DNA of 64,000 nucleotides from Lacticaseibacillus suilingensis. GTDB taxonomy: Bacteria; Bacillota; Bacilli; Lactobacillales; Lactobacillaceae. Below, piece by piece: positions 36,578 to 47,072 of the stretch (position 1 is the stretch's first letter; every line of letters starts with the position of its first letter). Where the stretch lies: assembly GCF_016861845.1 (NCBI RefSeq), contig NZ_BOLV01000010.1, positions 52,534-116,533 of the forward strand, in the 5' to 3' direction. The notes below the pieces were generated by a model. The model searched no databases. It was not told where the DNA came from and saw only the letters and a list, made by a program, of their open reading frames with translations. A program made the translations under genes and the position numbers.

Positions 36578-37422
36578 TGGCACTATTTTTTGGTAAAAAG
36601 AAAACAGAAACTGGCCCGCAGGTGCAAGAGCTGCCGCTGACACAGATTGTGCCGAATCGTTACCAGCCGCGGAAGGTCTTCACGGCCGAGGCCATTAGTG
36701 AGTTGGCCGCCACGATTGAAACCCACGGCTTGCTGCAACCGATTGTGGTGCGGGAATATGAACCGAACCACTATGAAATCATTGCCGGCGAGCGCCGCTT
36801 TCGGGCTATGCAGTCGCTGCATTTTGAAAAAGCCCCGGCGCTTGTCCAGAAAATGAGCGATGAAGAATCGGCGGCCATGGCACTGATTGAAAACCTGCAG
36901 CGCGAAGGCTTATCGCCGATTGAAGAAGCCGAAGCTTATGCCGATTTAATGAAGCTCAACAACATGACCCAGCAGGATTTGGCTAAGCAGTTAGGTAAGA
37001 GCCAATCCTTTGTCGCCAACAAGCTGCGGTTGTTGAAGTTATCAGACTCGGTGCAAGCCGCGATTATGAACGGCGAGCTGTCAGAACGCCACGGCCGCGA
37101 ATTGCTCAAGGTCGATGATTACCATCAGCAGCTTTTGTTGCATGAGATCTTAGCTAATCATCTGACTGTGAAAGAAACCACGCAGCTGGTGGCGCAGACG
37201 TTGGGCTTGGCGCAGGAAGAACAACCGCAGTCGAAGCAAGCAGCCAAGAAGCCAGCGCGCCGGCGCCGCACGCCAGTCACCAAGGATGCGCGGATGGCGG
37301 TCAACACCTTGAATCAATCCGTGAAGCTGATCAAAGAAGCAGGGCTGGCGCCGAAAATCAAGCGTGAAGAAACTGCCACGGCTTATCGCTTCACCATTGA
37401 GATTCCCAAGGGTAAGGAGTAG
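36577..37422 (+). CDS. noc: Nucleoid occlusion protein (ParB family)
   Basis: DNA-binding ParB paralogue that prevents division over the nucleoid. It has a ParB N-terminal CTP-binding domain with TQIVPNRYQPRKVF and EIIAGERRFRAM. A central HTH reads MTQQDLAKQLGKSQSFVANKLRLL. A lysine-rich linker (SKQAAKKPARRRR) and a C-terminal dimer region follow. The start MALFFGKKK is the membrane-targeting type helix seen in Noc, which separates it from Spo0J. The GTG start follows TAGGAGG. Length is 281 residues. Confidence 0.88.
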   Translation: MALFFGKKKTETGPQVQELPLTQIVPNRYQPRKVFTAEAISELAATIETHGLLQPIVVREYEPNHYEIIAGERRFRAMQSLHFEKAPALVQKMSDEESAAMALIENLQREGLSPIEEAEAYADLMKLNNMTQQDLAKQLGKSQSFVANKLRLLKLSDSVQAAIMNGELSERHGRELLKVDDYHQQLLLHEILANHLTVKETTQLVAQTLGLAQEEQPQSKQAAKKPARRRRTPVTKDARMAVNTLNQSVKLIKEAGLAPKIKREETATAYRFTIEIPKGKE

Positions 37423-37431
37423 GAGGACAAC

Positions 37432-38199
37432 ATGGCACATGTGATTGCAATCGCGAACCAAAAAGGCGGGGTCGGGAAAACCACGACTACCATTAACTTG
37501 GGCGCGTGTCTGGCCAGTGCCGGCAAAAGAGTCCTGATTGTTGATGCGGATGCGCAAGGCAATGCCACCAGCGGGATCGGGGTGCAAAAAGCCGAAGTCA
37601 GCAAGGATATCTACGACGTGCTGGTGAATGAAGACCCGATTCAATCCGCAATCATTCAAACCAAACACAAAAACCTGGCCATTGTGCCCGCGACGATTCA
37701 ACTGGCCGGGGCCGAAATCGAGCTGACCAATCAAATGGCCCGTGAAATGCGACTGAAGCTGGGGCTGGAGCCGGTGTTGGATCAATATGACTACGTGTTG
37801 ATCGATTGCCCGCCGTCTTTGGGCCAACTTTCCATTAACGCCTTCACCGCGGCCAACTCGATTTTGATCCCAGTGCAAAGTGAGTACTATGCGCTGGAAG
37901 GCTTGTCGCAGTTGCTCAACACGGTGCGCTTGGTGCAAAAGCACTTCAACCCGACGCTCAGCATTGAAGGGGTGCTGTTGACGATGTATGATGCCCGCAC
38001 CAACTTAGGCGCGCAAGTCATCGCGGAAGTGCGGAAGTATTTTGGCGACAAGGTTTATGATGTCGTCATTCCGCGCATCACACGCTTGGCCGAAGCGCCG
38101 AGTTATGGCCTCCCAATCATCGATTTTGACGCCCGCTCCAAAGGCGCTGAAGTGTACTCGCAATTAACAAAGGAAGTGTTAGCGGCCCATGGCGAATAA
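37432..38199 (+). CDS. parA: Chromosome partitioning ATPase ParA/Soj
   Basis: Deviant Walker ATPase of 255 residues that works with ParB in origin segregation. ANQKGGVGKTTTTINLGA is the deviant Walker A, VLIVDADAQGNATSG the A' motif, and YVLIDCPPSLGQLS the Walker B. AGGAGG lies 5 bases before the ATG. It overlaps parB by 11 bases. Confidence 0.95.
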   Translation: MAHVIAIANQKGGVGKTTTTINLGACLASAGKRVLIVDADAQGNATSGIGVQKAEVSKDIYDVLVNEDPIQSAIIQTKHKNLAIVPATIQLAGAEIELTNQMAREMRLKLGLEPVLDQYDYVLIDCPPSLGQLSINAFTAANSILIPVQSEYYALEGLSQLLNTVRLVQKHFNPTLSIEGVLLTMYDARTNLGAQVIAEVRKYFGDKVYDVVIPRITRLAEAPSYGLPIIDFDARSKGAEVYSQLTKEVLAAHGE

Positions 38200-39055
38200 G
38201 AATAACAAAGGGTTGGGACGCGGCATCGAAGCCATTTTCAAAGACTTCGAAAGTCCTGACCTCACCCTCAATAATGTCGACGAACTGCCGCTGGCGGATA
38301 TCCGGCCTAATCCTTATCAACCGCGGAAATCCTTTGATGAAGCGGCGCTGCAGGAATTGGCGGATTCGATTCGCCAAACCGGCGTTTTCCAGCCCATCAT
38401 TGTGCGCAAAAGCGTGAACGGGTATGAAATCATCACCGGCGAGCGGCGTTTCCGGGCCTCTAAACTGGCGGGCAAGAAAACCATTCCCGCCATTATCCGC
38501 GAATTCGAAGATCCGGAAATGATGGAAATTGCGGTGCTGGAAAACTTGCAGCGCGAAGACCTGACGCCACTGGATGAGGCCCAGGCCTATGACACGCTGA
38601 TCAAGCGCCTCAGCTTGACCCAAGCGGAAGTCTCTAAGCGCCTTGGCAAGAGTCGGCCTTATATCGCGAATTACCTGCGCTTGTTGACTTTGCCCAATGA
38701 AGTCAAAAAGATGTTGAACCAAAACAAGCTGTCAATGGGCCAAGCCCGGACGCTGCTGAGTTTGAAAGACAAAAAGCGGCTCATTCCGTTGGCGAAGAAA
38801 ACCGTCAGCGATAACCTGACCGTGCGTCAGCTGGAACGGCTGATCAACCAGATGAACGCTGGCAGCCAGCCGCAAAAGAAACCAGTCGCCAAGTCGCCGT
38901 TTCTCAAGGCCAGCGAAAATCAGCTGCAAGATCGCTTTGGCACCAAAGTCAGCATCGCCCAAAGCAAGCAAGGTAAAGGCAAAATCGAGATTGATTTCAC
39001 CACTGCCGACGACCTTAACCGGCTACTGGCCTTGCTGGATGTCAATCTCGACTGA
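38189..39055 (+). CDS. parB: Chromosome partitioning protein ParB/Spo0J
   Basis: parS-binding CTPase clamp of 288 residues. N-terminal domain: ADIRPNPYQPRKSFDEAALQ and EIITGERRFRASKLAG. HTH: LTQAEVSKRLGKSRPYIANYLRLL. C-terminal dimerisation region: KIEIDFTTADDLNRLLALL. It starts with GLGRGIEAIF, as in Spo0J rather than Noc. The start lies inside parA. No consensus parS was found in the window by eye. Confidence 0.94.
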   Translation: MANKNNKGLGRGIEAIFKDFESPDLTLNNVDELPLADIRPNPYQPRKSFDEAALQELADSIRQTGVFQPIIVRKSVNGYEIITGERRFRASKLAGKKTIPAIIREFEDPEMMEIAVLENLQREDLTPLDEAQAYDTLIKRLSLTQAEVSKRLGKSRPYIANYLRLLTLPNEVKKMLNQNKLSMGQARTLLSLKDKKRLIPLAKKTVSDNLTVRQLERLINQMNAGSQPQKKPVAKSPFLKASENQLQDRFGTKVSIAQSKQGKGKIEIDFTTADDLNRLLALLDVNLD

Positions 39056-39067
39056 GGAGGCCCTAAG

Positions 39068-39268
39068 ATGTACGAGTTGCATGACCGCGTTTTGATGAAA
39101 AAACCCCACGCCTGTGGCACCAACGACTGGGAAATCATTCGCTTGGGCATGGATATCAAAATCAAGTGCACCGGCTGCGGCCACATTGTGATGATGTCGC
39201 GGCATGATTTTGAGCGTAAAATGAAAAAGGTATCGGTCCACGCGGACACTAATCAAGAGAAAGAGTGA
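39068..39268 (+). CDS. DUF951 family protein
   Basis: A 66-residue protein conserved between parB and ychF in Lactobacillales and other Firmicutes. YELHDRVLMKKPHACGTNDWEI and IKIKCTGCGHIVMMSR are family features; Cys residues (HACG, CTGC) suggest a small metal or nucleic-acid-binding fold. GAGGAGG precedes the ATG. Function unknown. Confidence 0.85.
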   Translation: MYELHDRVLMKKPHACGTNDWEIIRLGMDIKIKCTGCGHIVMMSRHDFERKMKKVSVHADTNQEKE

Positions 39269-39274
39269 GTGACA

Positions 39275-40375
39275 GTGGCTTTAACAGCAGGTATCGTCGG
39301 CTTGCCGAACGTCGGTAAGTCCACGTTGTTCAACGCAATTACCAAGGCAGGCGCCGAAATGGCGAATTATCCCTTCGCGACCATCGACCCGAACGTCGGC
39401 ATGGTAGAAGTGCCAGATGAACGTTTGGCCCGCATCGATGAAGTGATTCCAGCCAAAAAAATCGTGCATACGACCTTTGAATTCACCGATATCGCCGGTA
39501 TCGTCAAAGGGGCGTCGAAAGGTGAAGGTTTGGGGAATAAGTTCCTCGAAAATATCCGCCAAGTCGATGCGATTATCCATGTGGTGCGGGCGTTTGATGA
39601 TGACGAAATCACCAGCGTGACCGGCAAGGTGGATCCACTCGATGACATGGAAACCATCAACTTGGAGCTGGCGTTGGCCGATTTGGATAGCGTCGACAAG
39701 CGCTATACCCGCGTGCAAAAGCAGGCCAAAGCCCGCGACAAGGAAGCCATGGCGGAATTCGCCGTGCTAGAAAAAATCAAACCGGTGCTGGAAGAAGGCA
39801 AGCCAGTCCGTACCATCGACTTCAACAAAGACGAACAGAAAATCGTCAAAGGCTTGTTCTTGCTGACGACCAAACCAGTGCTGTATGTGGCGAACATTGC
39901 CGAAGACGCCATGGCCGATCCCGACAGCGTGCCTTATGTGCAGCAAATCAAGCGAGAAGCCGCCAAGGAAGGCGCCGAAGTGATTGCCGTGTCGGCGCGC
40001 ACCGAGGAAGAAATTGCTGAATTGGATGATGCCGACAAGGCTGATTTTCTTGAGGCGGAAGGCGTTAGCGAATCTGGACTGGATAAGTTAATCAAAGCCA
40101 GTTATCATTTGTTGGGGCTGGCCACCTTCTTCACTGCTGGTGGTCCGGAAACCCGGGCTTGGACCTTCAAGCAAGGCATGTTGGCGCCGCAAGTGGCTGG
40201 GATTATTCATTCCGACTTTGAGCGCGGCTTTATTCGCGCCGAAACCATGAGCTTTGCTGATCTTGACCAATACGGCTCGGTGCAGGCAGTGAAAGAAGCC
40301 GGGCGCTATCGGTCAGAAGGCAAGGAATACGCGGTACAAGACGGGGACATTATCGAGTTCCGGTTTAACGTTTAG
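39275..40375 (+). CDS. ychF: Redox-regulated ATPase YchF
   Basis: OBG-family P-loop protein that prefers ATP and binds ribosomes. GLPNVGKSTLFNAITKAGAE is G1; FEFTDIAGIVKGASKGEGLG holds G3; VLYVANIAED is the altered G4 (NxxE) that gives ATP preference. The C-terminal TGS domain ends IIEFRFNV. GTG at 39275 is chosen because relatives start ALTAGIVGLPNVG; a GTG at 39269 is also possible. Length is 366 residues. Confidence 0.93.
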   Translation: MALTAGIVGLPNVGKSTLFNAITKAGAEMANYPFATIDPNVGMVEVPDERLARIDEVIPAKKIVHTTFEFTDIAGIVKGASKGEGLGNKFLENIRQVDAIIHVVRAFDDDEITSVTGKVDPLDDMETINLELALADLDSVDKRYTRVQKQAKARDKEAMAEFAVLEKIKPVLEEGKPVRTIDFNKDEQKIVKGLFLLTTKPVLYVANIAEDAMADPDSVPYVQQIKREAAKEGAEVIAVSARTEEEIAELDDADKADFLEAEGVSESGLDKLIKASYHLLGLATFFTAGGPETRAWTFKQGMLAPQVAGIIHSDFERGFIRAETMSFADLDQYGSVQAVKEAGRYRSEGKEYAVQDGDIIEFRFNV

Positions 40376-40386
40376 GGGGAAGAATT

Positions 40387-41067
40387 TTGGCTCAAAAACC
40401 GATCAAAGAAGCAGAAGCTGTTGAAGAAACCGTTGATGTTGACGCACTCTTGCCGCAGCTGTCGAAAAAGAACGATGAATATATTTTCAAACTGCGCCGG
40501 ATTTTGACTCAGCATCAATGGACCGAAGAGCGCCAGCGCACGGTTTTGGCCAAAATGCTGCCGGAAATCATCACGGCTCAGCACCAAGGGCGGCCAGCGA
40601 CCCAGCTGTACGGACCAGTGACAGAAAAGGCGGAGTCCTTAATTCACGCCCCAAAGCCGATCAAGAAAGTGGCCTTTTGGCTGTCTGGGGTTGATCTGGG
40701 CTTCCTGTTTGCCAGCATGTTTGGGTTGGTGTACGGCGGGATGGCCTTGGTCAATCATGGCAAGGCCAGCGCCGGCAATGGCCTCTTGTCGATTATCGTG
40801 ATGGCGATGACCGCTGGCTTCGCCTTTGCCCTGTATAATGACTGGAGTCGCGCTAAGAAAGATGCCCGGATGAAGACCTGGCAGATTTTGACCTTGGCGG
40901 TGGCCATCATCTTGGCGGGTTCTTGGGTGTCCGGTGCGCTGGCTTACCTGAAGACGCCGCTGACCACCACCATGCCATGGTGGGCTTACCTGATTTTGGC
41001 CGCGGCTTCTTACGGCATTCACTGGCTACTCAAGCGCAAGTATCACCTACGCGGCTTGATGGCGTAA
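40387..41067 (+). CDS. DUF1129 family membrane protein
   Basis: Membrane protein of 226 residues. A soluble N-terminal part has YIFKLRRILTQHQWTEE and TAQHQGRPATQLYGPV, which is typical of DUF1129. Four membrane helices follow (about 98-120, 133-155, 166-188, 198-215). TTG start behind GGGGGAAG. It is the usual neighbour of ychF in lactobacilli. Function unknown. Confidence 0.8.
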   Translation: MAQKPIKEAEAVEETVDVDALLPQLSKKNDEYIFKLRRILTQHQWTEERQRTVLAKMLPEIITAQHQGRPATQLYGPVTEKAESLIHAPKPIKKVAFWLSGVDLGFLFASMFGLVYGGMALVNHGKASAGNGLLSIIVMAMTAGFAFALYNDWSRAKKDARMKTWQILTLAVAIILAGSWVSGALAYLKTPLTTTMPWWAYLILAAASYGIHWLLKRKYHLRGLMA

Positions 41068-41192
41068 AGGCGAACACGCAGCGAGACCTGCTGGGTTGGG
41101 CACGAATAAAAAACGAACAATTTTTTGAACGAACCACCTTTTCAAAATGATTATTCGGGTCTGTGCGTTCAAAAATGAGATAATTATCATTT

Positions 41193-41228
41193 AAAAACCC
41201 TGTGCGGCCGCGGCTGCGCAGGGTTTTT
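41193..41228 (+). terminator. Terminator of the partition-ychF operon
   Basis: AAAAACCCTG...CAGGGTTTTT stem with GC-rich centre and T run. A short AT palindrome GATAATTATC lies just before it (41179-41188). Confidence 0.85.
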
Positions 41229-41238
41229 CGCTTTCTCG

Positions 41239-41268
41239 TTGACGCCTGCTGGTGCCCAGTGCTATGCT
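41239..41268 (+). promoter_or_regulatory. guaB promoter
   Basis: -35 TTGACG (41239-41244), 18-base spacer, -10 TATGCT (41263-41268). Confidence 0.6.
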
Positions 41269-41270
41269 AG

Positions 41271-42827
<1,557 letters not shown>

Positions 42828-42838
42828 ACTCTGCTTGG

Positions 42839-42862
42839 AAAGGCCGCCACGTGCGGCTTTTT
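42839..42862 (+). terminator. Terminator of guaB
   Basis: GCCGC/GCGGC stem with loop CACGT, A run before and TTTTT after. Confidence 0.65.
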
Positions 42863-42882
42863 CTTTTGGGATTGGGTCTTGC

Positions 42883-43116
42883 GCCGGTGGCGGCGGTGGG
42901 GGCTCCGCTTGTGGCGCGCGGCTGGCGGTGCGGCCGGTTGGAGCCATAAAGCGGTCTCCAACCTAGTTTTGAAGCCGCAGTCGCTGGCGCTCCGGTGCGT
43001 CTTCAAAACTGCCGCGATGAGGACTGGTCAGCCTGCCAAATGCGCAGTCTGACTAGTCCTCATCGTTTCACGGCTAGCCTCACGCTCCAAGCTCCGCCCC
43101 CACCGCCGCCACCGGC
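42883..43116. repeat. Multi-arm palindromic element
   Basis: A 21-base perfect inverted repeat (42883-42903 with 43096-43116; extended by GCTTG after a 3x3 mismatch) encloses three hairpins. They are GGTTGGAG/CTCCAACC (42936-42963), GTTTTGAAG/CTTCAAAAC (42966-43009) and GATGAGGACTGGTCAG/CTGACTAGTCCTCATC (43016-43064, one mismatch). The whole would fold as a cloverleaf. It lies in the 547-base gap between guaB and the two-component system; no gene is seen there. The remainder (43117-43374) shows only a promoter for the response regulator (TGGTACAAT, 43324-43332). Confidence 0.8.
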
Positions 43117-43374
43117 TGGATAACAGAAGGGTGTACGTGATTTGCGGTAGTGGTTAGCCCGTTTTAATCGTTTACTGGTGAGTCAGGTAGTTAGCATGCT
43201 GCTTCGAGGATCTGTTGTCCCGTGGATAAGCATCAGACAGCCAATGGTCGAGGGAGCATGAGTCTCTGGTTTCTTGAGATTTTTCAACGCTTGAAACCTG
43301 TCCAAGCAAGGAACAGTCGCATTTGGTACAATGTAGGCGGTAACGAATACGCCACAAGTTAATGGAGCCTAATC

Positions 43375-44061
43375 ATGAAAATTCTTATTGTAGACGATGA
43401 TAAAGAAATCGTTGAATTACTGAGTATTTACGTTAAAAACGAACATTATGAACCGGTTTTGGCCTATAGCGGCAAAGAAGCGATGACCAAGTTGGCCACC
43501 AATCCGGATATTGCGCTGATGATTTTGGATATCATGATGCCGAATATGTCCGGCATTGAAGTGGTCAAGCAGGTGCGCAAGGATTCCCAGATCCCGATCA
43601 TTATCGTGTCAGCGAAGACCGGCGATATGGATAAGATTCAGGGGCTCATCACCGGTGCGGATGACTATGTGACCAAGCCGTTTAATCCGCTGGAAGTGAT
43701 GGCGCGGGTCAAGAGTCTGCTGCGGCGCAGTACGAATAATGTCACCAACAACGAACCTGATCAGCTCGAAGTAGGGCCGTTGACCATTCAGCGGGATAGC
43801 CATGAAGTGACGACGCTGACCGGTAAGCAGATTCAACTGACCGCGCTGGAGTTTGGCATTTTGTATTTGCTGGCCAGTCATCCTAACCGCGTGTTCTCAG
43901 CGGATGAGATTTTTGAACGGGTTTGGCAACAAGAATCGATTGTTTCGGCCAAAACGGTCATGGTCCACGTGTCGCATTTGCGCGATAAAATTGAAGAAGC
44001 TACCGGCGGCGAAAAAGTGATCGAAACCGTCTGGGGCGTCGGGTATAAGGTCGAGGGCTAA
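43375..44061 (+). CDS. OmpR-family response regulator (VanR-like)
   Basis: Two-domain regulator of 228 residues. Receiver domain (1-115): ILIVDDDKEIVELL, phosphoacceptor Asp in LMILDIMMPNMSG (residue 53), and Lys in DYVTKPFNPLEVMARV. The winged-helix effector domain (about 130-228) contains LTALEFGILYLLASHPNRVFS and VMVHVSHLRDKIEEATGG. It is encoded directly before its kinase (3-base gap) and before a D,D-carboxypeptidase, the arrangement seen for VanR-like regulators of peptidoglycan stem trimming. Confidence 0.9.
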   Translation: MKILIVDDDKEIVELLSIYVKNEHYEPVLAYSGKEAMTKLATNPDIALMILDIMMPNMSGIEVVKQVRKDSQIPIIIVSAKTGDMDKIQGLITGADDYVTKPFNPLEVMARVKSLLRRSTNNVTNNEPDQLEVGPLTIQRDSHEVTTLTGKQIQLTALEFGILYLLASHPNRVFSADEIFERVWQQESIVSAKTVMVHVSHLRDKIEEATGGEKVIETVWGVGYKVEG

Positions 44062-44063
44062 GC

Positions 44064-45236
44064 ATGGGAGAAAAAGTCCGCCTGACCGGCAAGGAGAAAT
44101 CCGAGCTGTGGTTTGAAGGCGTCGTGACCGTCGTGCTCTTGTTGATGCTGAACTATGCGGTTTTCGTGCTGCTTAAGGAATTGATTGCCAGCAGTCAGCA
44201 GTTGCAAGACTCGATTTGGAGTGTCAAAAACGTCCTGACCTTTGGCCAAGACCGCCAGCATTTATGGAGCTGGCGCAATGTCTTCATGATTTTCATGTTT
44301 TTGCTGGATGTGCTGGTGGTTTACTGGCGGCTCATCAGGCGCTATCGGCAGATTCAGATGCGCCATGTCATCCGCGAATTGCATTACATTGCGGATGGGC
44401 ATTTGGATCATCGGATTCAGTTCAAGGTCAACACGGATTTGCAAAAGGTAATTAACTCCATCAATGCGTTGGTCGATTCCACGGTCAATTCGATGAAGGA
44501 AGAACGTCGCATTGAAAGCAGCAAAGACGAGCTGATCACTAATGTGTCGCATGACATTCGCACGCCGTTGACGTCGATTATCGGCTATTTGGGCCTGATT
44601 GAGGATCAGCAGTATCGCAGTGAAGACGAACTGATCAAATACACGCATACCGCGTACTTGAAGGCCAAGCAGATGAAGGTGCTGGTGGAAGATCTCTTTG
44701 AATACACCAAGGTCCGCCAAACCACCACGCCGCTGAATGCAGTGGAATTTGATATGGTGGCGATGCTGGAGCAACTGGCGGCCAGTTTTGAACTGGAAGG
44801 GCATAAGCATGGGCTGCGGTTTGTCGTGTCGGGGAAGCCTGATCCGTTAATGATGCAGGCTGACACCCAAAAACTGGGCCGCGTTTTCAACAACTTGATT
44901 GCCAACGCTTTGAAGTATGGTCAAGGCGCCAAACACATTTTCCTGGATGCCCAGAAAATCGGTTCAGAAGTCGTGGTGAAAGTATCGAATGACGGCGCGC
45001 AAATCCCGAATGATTCGCTTAGCCAGTTGTTCGACCGCTTTTACCGCGTTGAAGAGTCACGTTCGCAGGAAACCGGCGGCACCGGCTTGGGGCTGGCGAT
45101 TGCACAAAGCATTGTTACGCTGCATGGCGGCTACATCTATGCGGATTCCAGTCCCGAACTCACCAGTTTTGTCATGCACTTACCGCTGCGGTTGGGCCAA
45201 ACTTTGAAGCCTGCCGCCCCTAAAAAAGAAGCTTAG
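44064..45236 (+). CDS. Sensor histidine kinase (VanS-like)
   Basis: Membrane kinase of 390 residues. There are two N-terminal helices (about 17-37 and 71-90) with a short outside loop, so it probably senses in the membrane. A linker with HAMP-like features (IADGHLDHRIQFKV) follows. The H-box is NVSHDIRTPLTSIIGYLGL (His near 163). N-box VFNNLIANALKYG, F/G boxes LFDRFYRVEESRS and GGTGLGLAIAQSIV complete the ATPase domain. It pairs with the upstream regulator. Confidence 0.9.
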   Translation: MGEKVRLTGKEKSELWFEGVVTVVLLLMLNYAVFVLLKELIASSQQLQDSIWSVKNVLTFGQDRQHLWSWRNVFMIFMFLLDVLVVYWRLIRRYRQIQMRHVIRELHYIADGHLDHRIQFKVNTDLQKVINSINALVDSTVNSMKEERRIESSKDELITNVSHDIRTPLTSIIGYLGLIEDQQYRSEDELIKYTHTAYLKAKQMKVLVEDLFEYTKVRQTTTPLNAVEFDMVAMLEQLAASFELEGHKHGLRFVVSGKPDPLMMQADTQKLGRVFNNLIANALKYGQGAKHIFLDAQKIGSEVVVKVSNDGAQIPNDSLSQLFDRFYRVEESRSQETGGTGLGLAIAQSIVTLHGGYIYADSSPELTSFVMHLPLRLGQTLKPAAPKKEA

Positions 45237-45240
45237 GAGT

Positions 45241-46539
45241 TTGAAAATGAAAAAAATTTGGCGCACTGTCATCGCCTTAGTCGCAAGTTTGAGTGTTTGG
45301 GCCGCAGTCAGTCCCACCCCCACCTTGGCCGCTACCAATGTCAACGTGGATGCCAAGGCGGCATTGGCCGTGGATGCGAAAACTGGGCAGATTTTATATG
45401 CCAAGAATGCCGATCAGAAGCTCCCAATTGCTTCGATGACCAAAATGATTTCACTGTACCTGGTGCTTCAAGCCGTGCATGATGGCAAGTTGAAGTGGAC
45501 CGATACGGTGTCACCGGATCAGTCGATTTACGAACTGGCCAAGGACCGCTCGCTGTCTGGCGTGCCGCTGGAGCCGGAGAATAAGTACACCATCAAAGAG
45601 CTTTACGATGCCAGTGTGATTTACTCGGCGAATGATGCGATGATGCTGCTCGCCAATGCCTTGGCCGGCTCGCAGGCCAATTTTGTTGATCAAATGCAGA
45701 CCCAACTGAAAAAGTGGGGCATCAATGATGCAGATATCGTGAATGTGACGGGCCTGAACAACAGTGCCCTGAAAACCGACCGCGTGGCTGGCACCGGCGA
45801 TAATGCCGAAAACGAAATGTCGGCTAAGGATATGGCGATTGTGGCCAGCCATTTGCTGAATGATTACCCGGAAATTCTGAACACCACCAGCATCGCGTCG
45901 CAAGTGTTCCGCAAAGGCACCAGCGATGAAACCAAGATGGACAACTACAACTGGATGCTCAAAGGCTTAGTGTCAGCGCAAGGCGATTTGCCAGTCGATG
46001 GGCTGAAAACCGGGACCACGGACTTGGCCGGGAACTGCTTCACCGGGACGGTGAAGAAGAATGGCTACCGGATCATTACCGTGGTGCTGCATGCCAATGG
46101 GACCGCCAGCACCCGGCGCTTTGACCAAACCGCAGCGCTGATGCGGGCCGTCTTTGCCGCTTGGAAGCCATTGGTCGCCACCAAAGCTAACCAAGCCGTG
46201 GCCGGGCATGCCAAGCTGGCCATTGATAAAGGCAAGCAAAGCAGTGTCGCTTTGAAAGCAACCAGCACCATCGAACTCCTGGTGCCGCAAACGACCACGG
46301 CGAAGGATTTGACTTATACTTATCATGCCAACAAGGGCTTTAGTGATAAGGCCGAGGCGCCGGTCAAAAAAGGCACCACCACGGGCACGGTTACGGTGAA
46401 CGTGAAAGGCGAGCAGCTCAGCTACCTGAGCAAGGCTGGCAACCAAACCACGTTGAAAACCACCAAAACGGCAGAAAAAGCGAACTTCTTTGTCCTGTTG
46501 TTCCGTGGGATTGGTGAATTTTTCGGTAATCTATTTTAA
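45241..46539 (+). CDS. dacA: D-alanyl-D-alanine carboxypeptidase (PBP5-type)
   Basis: Secreted peptidase S11 that trims the terminal D-Ala of peptidoglycan stems. A signal peptide (about 1-28, ending TLA) leads to SxxK in LPIASMTKMISLYL, SxN in IYSANDAMMLLANAL and the KTG box in VDGLKTGTTDLAGNC. The C-terminal region (about 310-400) is a beta domain (PBP5_C-like) and the protein ends in a hydrophobic amphipathic helix FVLLFRGIGEFFGNLF, a membrane anchor. It starts 4 bases after the kinase stop, so it is a likely target of the system. Confidence 0.92.
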   Translation: MKMKKIWRTVIALVASLSVWAAVSPTPTLAATNVNVDAKAALAVDAKTGQILYAKNADQKLPIASMTKMISLYLVLQAVHDGKLKWTDTVSPDQSIYELAKDRSLSGVPLEPENKYTIKELYDASVIYSANDAMMLLANALAGSQANFVDQMQTQLKKWGINDADIVNVTGLNNSALKTDRVAGTGDNAENEMSAKDMAIVASHLLNDYPEILNTTSIASQVFRKGTSDETKMDNYNWMLKGLVSAQGDLPVDGLKTGTTDLAGNCFTGTVKKNGYRIITVVLHANGTASTRRFDQTAALMRAVFAAWKPLVATKANQAVAGHAKLAIDKGKQSSVALKATSTIELLVPQTTTAKDLTYTYHANKGFSDKAEAPVKKGTTTGTVTVNVKGEQLSYLSKAGNQTTLKTTKTAEKANFFVLLFRGIGEFFGNLF

Positions 46540-46562
46540 CTCGTTCAAGGGAGATCTCAATT

Positions 46563-47021
46563 GTGCAGTATCATGAAATGACTGCCGATGGGTTAAAAAC
46601 CTTAAAAGCGGAAGTCGTTTTGCTTCAAGCCGAGCGGCCGCGGCGCATTCAGGCGTTAGCGGCGGCGCGGGCGTTAGGTGATTTGTCCGAGAATGCCGAT
46701 TATAGTGCCGCCAAACGCGACCTGCGGCATTTGGAAAGTCGCTTGCGGTACTTAGATAAGGTGATTCGTTACGCGCAGGTGGTCTCGACCACCCCGACGG
46801 CGATTGCGGATTTAGGAAAAACGGTGACGGTGCGCTTTGACGATGATGACGACACCGCCACCTATCGCCTGGTGGGCCCACACGAAGCCAGCATGCGGCC
46901 AGATAATCTGGCCATTAACTCACCGCTGGGGCGTGCCATCAATGGCCAACGCGTGGGCGCGACGGTCACGGTGACCGCGCCCAGCGGGGACTATGCGGTG
47001 ACGCTGATCAAGTTGGCCTAA
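46563..47021 (+). CDS. GreA-family transcription factor (paralogue)
   Basis: Protein of 152 residues with the GreA fold. An N-terminal coiled-coil carries ARALGDLSENADYSAAKRD, whose tip acidic residues (Asp and Glu of GDLSENADY) are those that bind Mg in the polymerase channel. A C-terminal domain contains TYRLVGPHEASMRPDNLAINSPLGRA. It starts with GTG behind AAGGGAG. Divergence from typical GreA (MTxxGxxKLxxEL start) suggests an extra paralogue rather than the housekeeping GreA. It lies between dacA and murE. Confidence 0.82.
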   Translation: MQYHEMTADGLKTLKAEVVLLQAERPRRIQALAAARALGDLSENADYSAAKRDLRHLESRLRYLDKVIRYAQVVSTTPTAIADLGKTVTVRFDDDDDTATYRLVGPHEASMRPDNLAINSPLGRAINGQRVGATVTVTAPSGDYAVTLIKLA

Positions 47022-47072
47022 ATCGATATGTTATAATTGACCTAATAAAAAAGGTCGCGGAGGAGTTCAACC

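Noticed and set aside
41179..41188. GATAATTATC as a Fur or PerR box
   Set aside because: Only the short AT core matches; it lies just before a terminator, not a promoter.
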